Origin: an uncultured Oscillospiraceae bacterium
GTDB taxonomy: Bacteria; Bacillota; Clostridia; Oscillospirales; Oscillospiraceae
Assembly (NCBI GenBank): GCA_949494735.1
Contig: CATABD010000027.1
Coordinates: forward strand, 1-32,357
Reading direction: 5' to 3'
Length of the DNA: 32,357 nucleotides
The position numbers and the translations under genes are program-made. The notes beneath the pieces were generated by a model, which saw nothing but the letters and a program-made list of their open reading frames with translations, was not told the DNA's origin and searched no databases. Positions 23,527-30,792 of this stretch are shown here, piece by piece (within the stretch, counting starts at the first letter, position 1; each line of letters begins with the position of its first letter).

Positions 23527-24576
23527 ATGTCTGAGAAAATGAAAGTCGTGGCCATCACCGGCGACCACGAGGTAAGTATCAAGGAAGTGCGCAGGCCGGC
23601 GCCGGAGAAGAACCAGGTGCTCGTCCGCGTGCGCGCGTGCGCGCTGTGCACCTGGGAGCAGCGCATGTTCACCCGGGACAGCAAGGTGCCCCTGCCCTTT
23701 GTGGGCGGCCACGAGCTGGTGGGCGAAATCTGCGCCCTGGGCGGCAGCGTGGATGAAAAGGCCTATCCCGTGGGCAGCCGGGTGGCGGTGCGTCTGGTCC
23801 ACCAGTGCGGGGAGTGCTATTTCTGCCGGGTGGGCCACCCGGAGCTGTGCGCCCACCTCAACGACGTGGACATGTCCCAGATGGACATACCGGGCACCGG
23901 CGGCTTGAGCGAGTACCTGAACGTCAGCGTCAGCCAGGTCTATTTCCTCAACCAGGATATGCCCGACCAGACCGCTGTCTTTGCCGAGCCCCTGGCCTGC
24001 GTGCTCAATTCCATAGAAAAGGGACAGATTGAGATTTCCGACGACGTGGTGGTCATCGGCGGCGGTATCATGGGCCTGCTCCACGTCATGGCGGCAAAGC
24101 TGTGCGGCGCGCGGGTCATTTTGAGCGAGCCGGACCGGTCCCGCCGGGAGCTGGCCCTGGAGCTGGGGGCGGACATGGCTATCGACCCCCTGGCCGCCGA
24201 CCCGGTGGAGGAGGTCAAGCGCATTAACGGGGGCCGGGGCGCGGAGGTGGTGTTCAACACCACGCCGGTCTCCGCCGTGGCGGGGCAGGCGCTGAAGATG
24301 GCCTCGCCCATGGGCCGGGTGGTCATGTACAGCTCCCAGCACCCGGACAGGCCCGTGGAGGTCAGCCCCGGCTGGCTGCACAGCGCCAACCCGGTCATCA
24401 CCGGCGCGGTCAACCCGTCGGTGCGGTCTTTCTACCACGCGGTGCAGCTGCTCAACAAGGGCCTCATCAACCCCGCCAAGCTATTTTCCGGGGAGTTTGG
24501 GCTGGACGAGGCGCAGAAGGCTTTTGAGGCGGCCATCCGCCCAGACACCTTCCGCATCGCCATCCGAATGGCCTGA
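23527..24576 (+). CDS. Zinc-dependent medium-chain alcohol/polyol dehydrogenase
   Basis: A 349-residue MDR-superfamily dehydrogenase. Catalytic zinc ligands are C41 (ALCTWE), H62 and E63 (GGHELVGE), with E in FAEPLAC as the likely distal ligand. The structural zinc site is C94, C97, C100 and C108 (HQCGECYFCRVGHPELC). The Rossmann loop is VVIGGGIMGLLHV, and the following acidic residue in LSEPDRS favours NAD. Sorbitol, threonine and polyol dehydrogenases share this plan; the exact substrate is unknown. ATG with GGAGGTAACT upstream. It may oxidise the secondary alcohol of the imported polyol to a ketone ready for phosphorylation and aldol cleavage. Confidence 0.9.
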   Translation: MSEKMKVVAITGDHEVSIKEVRRPAPEKNQVLVRVRACALCTWEQRMFTRDSKVPLPFVGGHELVGEICALGGSVDEKAYPVGSRVAVRLVHQCGECYFCRVGHPELCAHLNDVDMSQMDIPGTGGLSEYLNVSVSQVYFLNQDMPDQTAVFAEPLACVLNSIEKGQIEISDDVVVIGGGIMGLLHVMAAKLCGARVILSEPDRSRRELALELGADMAIDPLAADPVEEVKRINGGRGAEVVFNTTPVSAVAGQALKMASPMGRVVMYSSQHPDRPVEVSPGWLHSANPVITGAVNPSVRSFYHAVQLLNKGLINPAKLFSGEFGLDEAQKAFEAAIRPDTFRIAIRMA

Positions 24577-24611
24577 GACGGGCCGGACAAAACGCAAAGG
24601 AGAGAAGAATT

Positions 24612-25433
24612 ATGCTGGTTTCCATGGTAAAATCAATGAATGAGGCCAAAAAGAAGGGCTACTGCGTGCCTGCCTTCGGCGTGGGCAACGAGGTGAACGT
24701 CCGGGCCGTGCTGGACGCCGCCGAGGCCAAGCGTTCCCCCGTGATCCTGCTGGTGATGGCCATGAACACCCCCGATATGCAGTATTTCGGGCGCATCTGC
24801 CAGGACCTGGGGGTGCGGGCCAGCGTGCCGGTGTCCGTCATCCTGGACCACGGCGCCACCTATGAGGAGGCGATGAAGGCCATCCAGGCGGGCTTCACCG
24901 ACATCATGATCGACCGCTCCACCCTCCCCTATGAGGAGAACGTGGCCCAGGTCAAAGAGCTGGTGAAGGCCGCCCACGCCATCGGCGTGGGGGTGGAGGG
25001 CGAGCTGGGCCATGTGGGCTTTGGCGACAACGACGTCCACAACGCCTTCACCGTGCCCAGTGAGGCGGTGGATTTTGTGGAGCGGACGGGCATCGACGCG
25101 CTGGCCGTCTCCATCGGCACCATCCACGGCGCCTACAAGGGCGAGCCCAACCTCCAGTTTGAGCTGCTGGAGGAGCTGGCGGCCAAGGTGGGCGTCCCCC
25201 TGGCCCTCCACGGCGGGTCCGGCACCGGGGACGAAAACCTGGCCCGGGCGTGCCGGATGGGCATCAACAAGCTGAACATCGCCTACGACCTCTACCGCGG
25301 GGCCATTGACGCCATCCAGGCGGTGGACTGCAGCGGGAACGGGGCCTATGGCCTGTTCGCCTACATCCACGACGGGATCAAAAAGACGGCGGAACACTTC
25401 ATGGACCTCACCGGCTCCACGGGCAAGGCGTAA
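24612..25433 (+). CDS. Class II (zinc) fructose/tagatose-bisphosphate-type aldolase
   Basis: A 273-residue class II aldolase. Zinc-site residues are visible: H80 with catalytic D79 (VILDHGATYEE), H172 (GTIHGAYKG) and H200 (LALHGGSGTGD). EGELGHVG carries the conserved Glu. The phosphate-binding part follows (GINKLNIAYDLYRG). The length fits the short tagatose/fructose-bisphosphate type. These enzymes split ketose 1-phosphates or bisphosphates into DHAP and an aldehyde. The RBS is GGAGAG. With the FGGY kinase and two dehydrogenases it makes a complete oxidise-phosphorylate-cleave scheme. The actual substrate, for example a deoxy or branched sugar phosphate, is not readable. Confidence 0.9.
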   Translation: MLVSMVKSMNEAKKKGYCVPAFGVGNEVNVRAVLDAAEAKRSPVILLVMAMNTPDMQYFGRICQDLGVRASVPVSVILDHGATYEEAMKAIQAGFTDIMIDRSTLPYEENVAQVKELVKAAHAIGVGVEGELGHVGFGDNDVHNAFTVPSEAVDFVERTGIDALAVSIGTIHGAYKGEPNLQFELLEELAAKVGVPLALHGGSGTGDENLARACRMGINKLNIAYDLYRGAIDAIQAVDCSGNGAYGLFAYIHDGIKKTAEHFMDLTGSTGKA

Positions 25434-25459
25434 CGGGCCGCAGCGGAAGGTGCCGGAAG

Positions 25460-26827
25460 ATGAAGAAGGTTGCGATAGGCGGCGGGCAGGGCTTCTGGGG
25501 GGACTCCCCGGACGCCGCCGTCCACATGATAAATACCGCCGACATCCAGTACATGGCCTGCGACTATTTGGCGGAGCTCACCCTGTCCATCATGGCCAAG
25601 CAGCAGCTCAAGGACCCGAAGAAGGGGTACGCGCCCGACTTTGTGACCCGCATTTTAAAGGACGCGGGGCGCACGGCCAAGGAGCGGAACATCCGGCTGA
25701 TTACCAACGCCGGGGGCATGAATATCCAGGGCTGCGTGGACGCCATCCGAGACTGGGCCCAAGGCGAGGGGCTGAAGGGGTATAAGATCGGGTATGTCAC
25801 CGGCGACGACATCAAGGCGCGGATCCCACAGCTTCTGAAGGACGGCTGGACGTTCCCCAACCTGGACGGCGAGGGGGAGTTCACCGAAATCGCCGACAAA
25901 ATTTACAACTGCAACGCCTACATCGGCCACGAGGGGATCGAGGCGTGCATCGACCAGGGTGCGGACACGGTGATTACCGGCCGCGCGGCGGACAGCGCGC
26001 TGTTCCTGGCTCCGCTCAAGCACGAGCTGGGCTGGGCGGCGGACGACTGGGACAGCCTGGCCCGGGGCATTATGGCGGGCCACCTGCTGGAGTGCGGCGG
26101 GCAGGGGGCCGGCGGCAATTATATGTACGACTGGCGCCATGTGCCCCGGATGGACGAGCTGGGCTTTCCCATCGCGGAGCTGACTGCGGACACCCTGGAG
26201 CTGACCAAGGCCCCGGACTGCGGGGGCGTGATCTGCGAGCAGAGCACAAAGGAGCAGTTCCTTTACGAGGTGCTGGACCCGGCCAACTACATCACCCCCG
26301 ACGTGGTGGTGGACGTGACCGGGGCGGCCGTCCGGCAGCAAGGGGAAAACCGGGTGCGCATCGAGGGCATCCGGGGCAGGCGCAGGCCGGACACGCTGAA
26401 GCTGTGCGTGGGCTACCACAAGGGCTGGAAAACGGTGAGTATGCTCAGCTTTGCCTGGCCGGACGCCTATGAGAAGGCCCAATACTGCGCGGAAGTGATT
26501 ATGAAGAAGATGGCGCGCATCGGGATGCGGGCCGACGACGTGCACATCAGCTACATCGGGCTCAACAGCCTCCACCTCAACGTGGCGGACACCAGCGAGC
26601 GGGCCATAAGGGATCTGAACGAATGCGTGCTGCGCATCGCGGTGTTCAGCCGGGACAAGGCCGAGTGCGCCAAAATCATCCCGGAGATCAGCCCCCTCCA
26701 GCTCAACGGACCGCCCGGGGCGTCCTTCTTCGGCGGGCGGGCCCACGTGCAGGAGGTGATGGCCCTGTGGCCCACCACCGTGCCCAGGGACGCGGTGAAG
26801 GTGTCCGGCCGCGTGATCGAAGTCTGA
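25460..26827 (+). CDS. AtuA-family (DUF1446) protein, N-terminal domain form
   Basis: A 455-residue protein of the AtuA/DUF1446 family, named after acyclic terpene utilisation in Pseudomonas; its reaction is not established. Typical features are the N-terminal IGGGQGFWGDSPDAA, then YMACDYLAELTLSIMAKQQ, LITNAGGMN, CNAYIGHEGIEACIDQGAD and VITGRAADSALFLAPLKHEL, followed by GHLLECGGQGAGGNY. In many relatives a ferredoxin-fold domain is fused at the C-terminus; here it is a separate gene immediately downstream. ATG with a weak GGAAG upstream. Its place beside an aldolase and in a locus with a CoA-transferase suggests work on a hydroxy-acyl or acyl-CoA intermediate, which is inference. Confidence 0.85.
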   Translation: MKKVAIGGGQGFWGDSPDAAVHMINTADIQYMACDYLAELTLSIMAKQQLKDPKKGYAPDFVTRILKDAGRTAKERNIRLITNAGGMNIQGCVDAIRDWAQGEGLKGYKIGYVTGDDIKARIPQLLKDGWTFPNLDGEGEFTEIADKIYNCNAYIGHEGIEACIDQGADTVITGRAADSALFLAPLKHELGWAADDWDSLARGIMAGHLLECGGQGAGGNYMYDWRHVPRMDELGFPIAELTADTLELTKAPDCGGVICEQSTKEQFLYEVLDPANYITPDVVVDVTGAAVRQQGENRVRIEGIRGRRRPDTLKLCVGYHKGWKTVSMLSFAWPDAYEKAQYCAEVIMKKMARIGMRADDVHISYIGLNSLHLNVADTSERAIRDLNECVLRIAVFSRDKAECAKIIPEISPLQLNGPPGASFFGGRAHVQEVMALWPTTVPRDAVKVSGRVIEV

Positions 26828-26845
26828 GTCCAGGAGGAATGGGAA

Positions 26846-27178
26846 ATGCCTGAGATATACTTACACGAGATCGCCCACGGCAGAAGCGGGGACAAGGGGG
26901 ACACCAGCAATGTGTGCGTGTTCGCCCGAAAGCCGGAGTATTACCCCATCATTGAGCGCGAGGTCACCCCGGAAAAGCTGAAGGCTTTCTTCGGGGACAT
27001 GGTAAAGGGCCCCATCACGCGCTACAGCGTCCCCAGCCTCGGCGGTTTCAATTTTGTGATGGAGCACGCCCTGGGCGGCGGGGCCACCATGAGCCTGCGG
27101 CTGGACAGCCTGGGCAAATCCATGGGCAGCGCGGTCATGCGCCTGAAAATCCACGTGGACGAGGGCGAGCTGACATAA
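26846..27178 (+). CDS. AtuA-like ferredoxin-fold subunit
   Basis: A 110-residue protein equal to the C-terminal ferredoxin-fold domain of long AtuA proteins. The hallmark is AHGRSGDKGDTSNVCVFARK, followed by RYSVPSLGGFNFVMEHALGG and SLRLDSLGKSMGS. It starts 18 bases after the AtuA gene with AGGAGG 7 bases before the ATG, so both halves are made together and probably form one complex. It is the last gene of the long operon; a short hairpin (GCGGG, loop TTT, CCCGC, 27,181-27,193) without a T-run follows. Confidence 0.85.
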   Translation: MPEIYLHEIAHGRSGDKGDTSNVCVFARKPEYYPIIEREVTPEKLKAFFGDMVKGPITRYSVPSLGGFNFVMEHALGGGATMSLRLDSLGKSMGSAVMRLKIHVDEGELT

Positions 27179-27216
27179 AAGCGGGTTTCCCGCGGCACAA
27201 CTTCCCCCATATAGAC

Positions 27217-27246
27217 TTGCAACCCCATACTGGATATGATATCATA
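27217..27246 (+). promoter_or_regulatory. Promoter of the LacI-type regulator with overlapping palindrome
   Basis: TTGCAA (27,217-27,222), a 17-bp spacer and TATCAT (27,240-27,245), with an extended -10 TG, form a good promoter. The perfect 12-bp palindrome TATGATATCATA (27,235-27,246) covers the -10 and may be a regulator site. It does not match the AACGTT boxes elsewhere, so it may bind another protein or be accidental. Confidence 0.6.
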
Positions 27247-27282
27247 CATATTTAGCGTGGAAAAGTTTAGAGAGAGGAGCTT

Positions 27283-28356
27283 GTGCTGCGGGATGCCGGG
27301 CTGACGGTATGCCGCGGCTTTCACGGTGGGTTGCGGATGATTACGATAAAAGAGATTGCGAAAATTGTGGGGCTGTCCCCCAGCACCGTTTCCATTGTCC
27401 TGAGCGGGAAAGCGGAGAAAAGAGGAATCTCGCCGCAGACGGTGGAAAAAATCAAACGGACGGCGGCGGAGCACGGCTATGTGCCCAATACGCCCGCCAT
27501 CCGCCTTCGGCTGGCGTCCAATGTCACCACGTATCGGATTGTGATTTTCTGGACGGCCGATTTCCGGGAAAGCGTGATGCTCCGGTTTATCAAAGAGATC
27601 GAACGCAGAATCCTCGACGAGAAAGCCATGGATTTTGAGGTGCTGCTGAAGGTCTACAAAAACGACCACCTCAGGGAAGCGATGACGGAAGAGCTGATCC
27701 GCTCCTGCCACGGCGCCATTATCTGCAACGCCTCCGCGGAGGATATGGCGTTTGTGGAGGACAGCCATTTCTCCCGGCCTGTGGTCCTCTATAACCGCTA
27801 CTCCAGGAAGTACCCAGGCGTCACCTTGGACGACAGGCGAATCGGCGCCCTCCCGGCCCAGGTGTTTGGTGCCCATGGGTGCAGAAAGCCGTCTATTATC
27901 ACCTCCCCGTCCACCTTCAGCGGGATGGATCTGCGCTGGAGCGCCTACGAGCAGACGTGCACGGACTGCGGGATGGAGCCCCCGGTGAAGATCGTGTGCG
28001 GGGCGGGGATATCCGACGGATATCAGGCCACCAGGGAGCTGATGGAGGTCCACCCGGATACCGACGGGGTGTTCTATTCCAGCGACGAGCTGGCCATGGG
28101 CGGACTCCGGTACTTTTACGAGGCCGGGGTGCCCATTCCCGGCCGGGTGAAGCTCATCGCGCTGGGCTACAACAGCCTGAAAAACACCGAGCTGAGCATA
28201 CCCGCCCTCTCGGTGATCGACATCCCCATTGAGCGGGCGGCAGATCGGTGCCTGACCATCCTCACCAAGCTGATGCGGTATGAAAAGGTTGATCCGTCTG
28301 AAAACGAATTCATCAGTTCGGAGTATATCCCGAGGGAGAGTTGCCCAGGGGTTTAA
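27283..28356 (+). CDS. LacI-family transcriptional regulator
   Basis: A protein of up to 357 residues with a LacI HTH and hinge (MITIKEIAKIVGLSPSTVSI, VLSGKAEKRGISPQTVEKIK, HGYVPNTPA), then a periplasmic-binding-like effector domain ending with VIDIPIERAADRCLTILTKL. Two starts are possible: GTG 27,283, which has GAGGAG 3 bases away, and ATG 27,337, which gives the usual LacI N-terminus (339 residues) but has a poor RBS. The hinge lacks a typical LLAL box-type sequence and reads IRLRLASNVTTYRI. It is well placed to control the upstream operon and probably binds the AACGTT boxes. The effector is unknown, likely the imported substrate or a phosphorylated intermediate. Confidence 0.9.
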   Translation: MLRDAGLTVCRGFHGGLRMITIKEIAKIVGLSPSTVSIVLSGKAEKRGISPQTVEKIKRTAAEHGYVPNTPAIRLRLASNVTTYRIVIFWTADFRESVMLRFIKEIERRILDEKAMDFEVLLKVYKNDHLREAMTEELIRSCHGAIICNASAEDMAFVEDSHFSRPVVLYNRYSRKYPGVTLDDRRIGALPAQVFGAHGCRKPSIITSPSTFSGMDLRWSAYEQTCTDCGMEPPVKIVCGAGISDGYQATRELMEVHPDTDGVFYSSDELAMGGLRYFYEAGVPIPGRVKLIALGYNSLKNTELSIPALSVIDIPIERAADRCLTILTKLMRYEKVDPSENEFISSEYIPRESCPGV

Positions 28357-28359
28357 GCT

Positions 28360-29244
28360 ATGTCAAACAAGTTCAAACAGAATCTTTTTGCCGCCGCCGC
28401 AGTGACCCTGTGGGGGTCGGCCATCCCTGTCACCAAGATGATCGGCGCCAGCGTCTCCCCCTTCGGCATGTCGGCGGTGAAGTGCCTGGTTGCCGCGGTG
28501 CTGCTGGGCGCGGCGGCCCTTGTCAGGAAGGCCCGGCGGCCCAGCGGGTGGCGGGAGCTTCTCCTGCTGCTGGCCGCCAGCCTGAGCGGGTTTTCGCTGT
28601 ATATGGTGACCTCCACCATCGGTATGATGACCACGCCCGCCTCCACCGCCAGCATCATCGCCTCCCTCAGTCCCATCATGACGGCGGTGGGCGCGGTGGC
28701 CTTTTACCGCCAGCGGATCAGCGCCGTGGGCTGGATATCCATCGCCGCAGCGTTCGCGGGGGTTTTAATCATCGTGCTGTGGAACGGGGAGCTGGTGATA
28801 CGGCCGGGCATCCTGTGGCTGCTGCTGTCTGCGGCCCTGTTCAGCGCCTACAGCCTGCTGGTCCCCCTGCTGGGCGGGAAATTCACCGCAGATGAGATTG
28901 TGACCTATGCCATGATTGCCGCCGCCATCGTGCTCTCCCCCTTCCTGCCCCAGGCGGCGGGGGAGCTGTGGGCCGCCCCGGTGTCCGCCCGCTGGCTGAT
29001 GCTCTACATGGGGGTGTTTCCCGGGTGTGCGGCCTACCTGCTCTGGTCGGGGGCCTTTACCCTGGCGGAGAACAGCGGGGACGTGGCCAACTACATGTAT
29101 CTGACCCCGGTAACCTCCACCGTGGCGGCCTTTTTCCTGCTGGGGGAGGTGCCGGACGGGGGGATCTACATTGGTGGGGCTATCATCATCCTGTCCGTCG
29201 TGGTGTTCAACATGAAGGGGGAGCGCAGGCCGGACCCCGCCTGA
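28360..29244 (+). CDS. EamA-family (DMT superfamily) transporter
   Basis: A 294-residue integral membrane protein with about ten helices in two EamA repeats. The first begins LFAAAAVTLWGSAIPVTKMI and the second near LVIRPGILWLLLSAALFSAY; each repeat ends in the conserved pattern SLSPIMTAVGAVAFYRQRIS and LTPVTSTVAAFFLLGEVPDG. Such proteins export or import metabolites. It starts 3 bases after the regulator's stop codon, with AGGGG in the regulator's last codons, so the two are co-transcribed. It may remove a toxic intermediate or end product of the pathway, or take up a related compound. Confidence 0.87.
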   Translation: MSNKFKQNLFAAAAVTLWGSAIPVTKMIGASVSPFGMSAVKCLVAAVLLGAAALVRKARRPSGWRELLLLLAASLSGFSLYMVTSTIGMMTTPASTASIIASLSPIMTAVGAVAFYRQRISAVGWISIAAAFAGVLIIVLWNGELVIRPGILWLLLSAALFSAYSLLVPLLGGKFTADEIVTYAMIAAAIVLSPFLPQAAGELWAAPVSARWLMLYMGVFPGCAAYLLWSGAFTLAENSGDVANYMYLTPVTSTVAAFFLLGEVPDGGIYIGGAIIILSVVVFNMKGERRPDPA

Positions 29245-29298
29245 AGCCGCGGCCGTATACAGGGGCGGGAAGGCCCGGAACAAGGGAAGGCCGCACAC

Positions 29299-29312
29299 GG
29301 TACAACGTTATA
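29299..29312. promoter_or_regulatory. Operator-like box upstream of the CoA-transferase gene
   Basis: GGTACAACGTTATA shares the 12-mer GTACAACGTTAT with the first box at 14,961. It stands 59 bases before the CoA-transferase ATG in otherwise GC-rich intergenic DNA. It suggests that this gene belongs to the same regulon. I see no convincing -35/-10 pair next to it. Confidence 0.6.
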
Positions 29313-29370
29313 GCGCGCCCGGAGCTGGCCGGTTTGCCTTCGGCGGGCGCGGTCAGAAGGAGAATGAAGA

Positions 29371-30564
29371 ATGTCCAACCAAAGAGCACTGGAAGGGATC
29401 ACTGTGCTGGATCTGACCAAGGTGCTGGCCGGTCCGTACTGTGGAAGCATTTTGGCGGATTTCGGCGCGGAGATCATCAAGATCGAACCCCCCGGAAGGG
29501 GGGACGACAGCCGCAGCTACGGCCCCCACCTGAACGGGGGGAGCCTCTATTATGAAAACCTGAACCGGGGCAAACGGGGCCTCACCCTGAACCTGAAAAC
29601 CGAGGAGGGGAAGCAGGTGTTCCGGCGCCTGGCGGAAAAGGCGGATGTGGTCATTGAGAACTACCGCCCGGGGGTGATGGACCGGTTCGGCCTGGGGTAC
29701 GAGGCGCTCAAGCAGATCAACCCCCGCCTCATTTACGGGGCCATCACCGGGTTTGGCTCCACGGGACCCTTCTCCCAGAGACCGGGCTACGATATCATCT
29801 CCCAGGCCATGGGGGGAATGATGAGCGTGACGGGCCAGGAGGGGGACCCCCCCACCCGTTCCGGCAACGCCCTGGGGGATATCCTGGGAGGGATGAATCT
29901 GGCCATCGGGGTGCTGGTGGCGCTGCAGGCCCGGAATGTGACCGGGGAGGGGCAGTACGTGGACGTGGCCCTGGTGGACTCGGTGGCCGCCTCCCTGGAG
30001 CAGGCATGGCAGCGGTATTTTGTCTCCGGGGAGCTGCCCACCCGGCACGGCAATTCCTATGACGCCATCGCGCCGTACGATTCCTACGCGGCCAAGGACG
30101 GGTTTATCGTCATCGGCTGCGGCAATCAAAAGCTGTTTGAGATTCTGTGCCGGGAGCTGCTGAAAAAGCCGGAGCTGGTTGAGGACGAGCGGTTCCTCAG
30201 CGTCTCCCGGCGGGTGAAGAACAACAAGGCGCTGAAGCGGTACATTGAGGACTGGCTCAAGGATTACACGGTGGAGGAGGCAATTGAGCTGGTGCTGGCC
30301 CACAAAATCCCCGCCGGGCCCATCTGGAGCCTGAAGGAGCTGGCGGAGAGCGAGCACGCCAAGGCCAGGAATATGTTTACCCAGATCGACCATCCACGGT
30401 TTGGCCCCATCAAGCTCAATTCTTCCCCCATCAAGCTCAGCGAAACCCCGGCGGAGATCCGCGCCGGGAGTCCCGGCCTGGGCCAGCACAACGGGGAGAT
30501 CCTGGGCGGCCTGGGCTACACGGAGGAGGAGATCGCGCGCTTCCGGGAGATGGGCGTGATCTGA
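29371..30564 (+). CDS. CaiB/BaiF family III CoA-transferase
   Basis: A 397-residue family III CoA-transferase, which moves CoA between carboxylic acids. Family marks are LEGITVLDLTKVLAGPYCGS, ADFGAEIIKIEPPGRGD, LNLKTEEGKQVF, NYRPGVMDRFGLGY and the catalytic Asp, D170 in GNALGDILGG, matching D169 of formyl-CoA transferase. GEGQYVDVALVDSVAA is the dimer-region motif. Length is normal. Preceded by AGAAGGAG. An operator-like box sits upstream, and a terminator follows at 30,617. It probably activates the acyl part of the imported compound, or an acid product, to its CoA ester. Confidence 0.92.
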   Translation: MSNQRALEGITVLDLTKVLAGPYCGSILADFGAEIIKIEPPGRGDDSRSYGPHLNGGSLYYENLNRGKRGLTLNLKTEEGKQVFRRLAEKADVVIENYRPGVMDRFGLGYEALKQINPRLIYGAITGFGSTGPFSQRPGYDIISQAMGGMMSVTGQEGDPPTRSGNALGDILGGMNLAIGVLVALQARNVTGEGQYVDVALVDSVAASLEQAWQRYFVSGELPTRHGNSYDAIAPYDSYAAKDGFIVIGCGNQKLFEILCRELLKKPELVEDERFLSVSRRVKNNKALKRYIEDWLKDYTVEEAIELVLAHKIPAGPIWSLKELAESEHAKARNMFTQIDHPRFGPIKLNSSPIKLSETPAEIRAGSPGLGQHNGEILGGLGYTEEEIARFREMGVI

Positions 30565-30616
30565 CGGCAGGCGGCGCGGTGCCCTCCCGCGCCCGCCCGG
30601 CCTGCGCGCGGAAACG

Positions 30617-30655
30617 GTCCCCCCGGCCCCTTGGGCCGGGGGCTTCCTTATTTTG
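30617..30655 (+). terminator. Rho-independent terminator after the CoA-transferase gene
   Basis: CCCCCGGCCC and GGGCCGGGGG pair around a CTTG-type loop, followed by CTTCCTTATTTT. It separates the CoA-transferase transcript from the regulator gene downstream. Confidence 0.8.
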
Positions 30656-30670
30656 GACGGGGCGCCAGGC

Positions 30671-30699
30671 TTGCTATTTTTTCAAAGCACGTGTATAAT
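30671..30699 (+). promoter_or_regulatory. Promoter of the PAS-AAA+ regulator
   Basis: TTGCTA (30,671-30,676), a 17-bp spacer and a perfect TATAAT (30,694-30,699) give a start near 30,706. This excludes translation from the open frame's first ATG at 30,631 and supports the GTG at 30,793. Confidence 0.7.
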
Positions 30700-30792
30700 T
30701 TCATCATCAAAGCGCTGCGTACGTTGTGCGGCCGGCGGATTATACCGTTTTTTGACAAATTTCAGGCTGCAGGGGGAAGGGAGCTGAACAGC

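Noticed and set aside
30631-30792. N-terminal extension of the PAS-AAA+ regulator to the ATG at 30,631
   Set aside because: It would start inside the terminator and upstream of a good promoter (30,671-30,699), and its translation is basic and has no domain.
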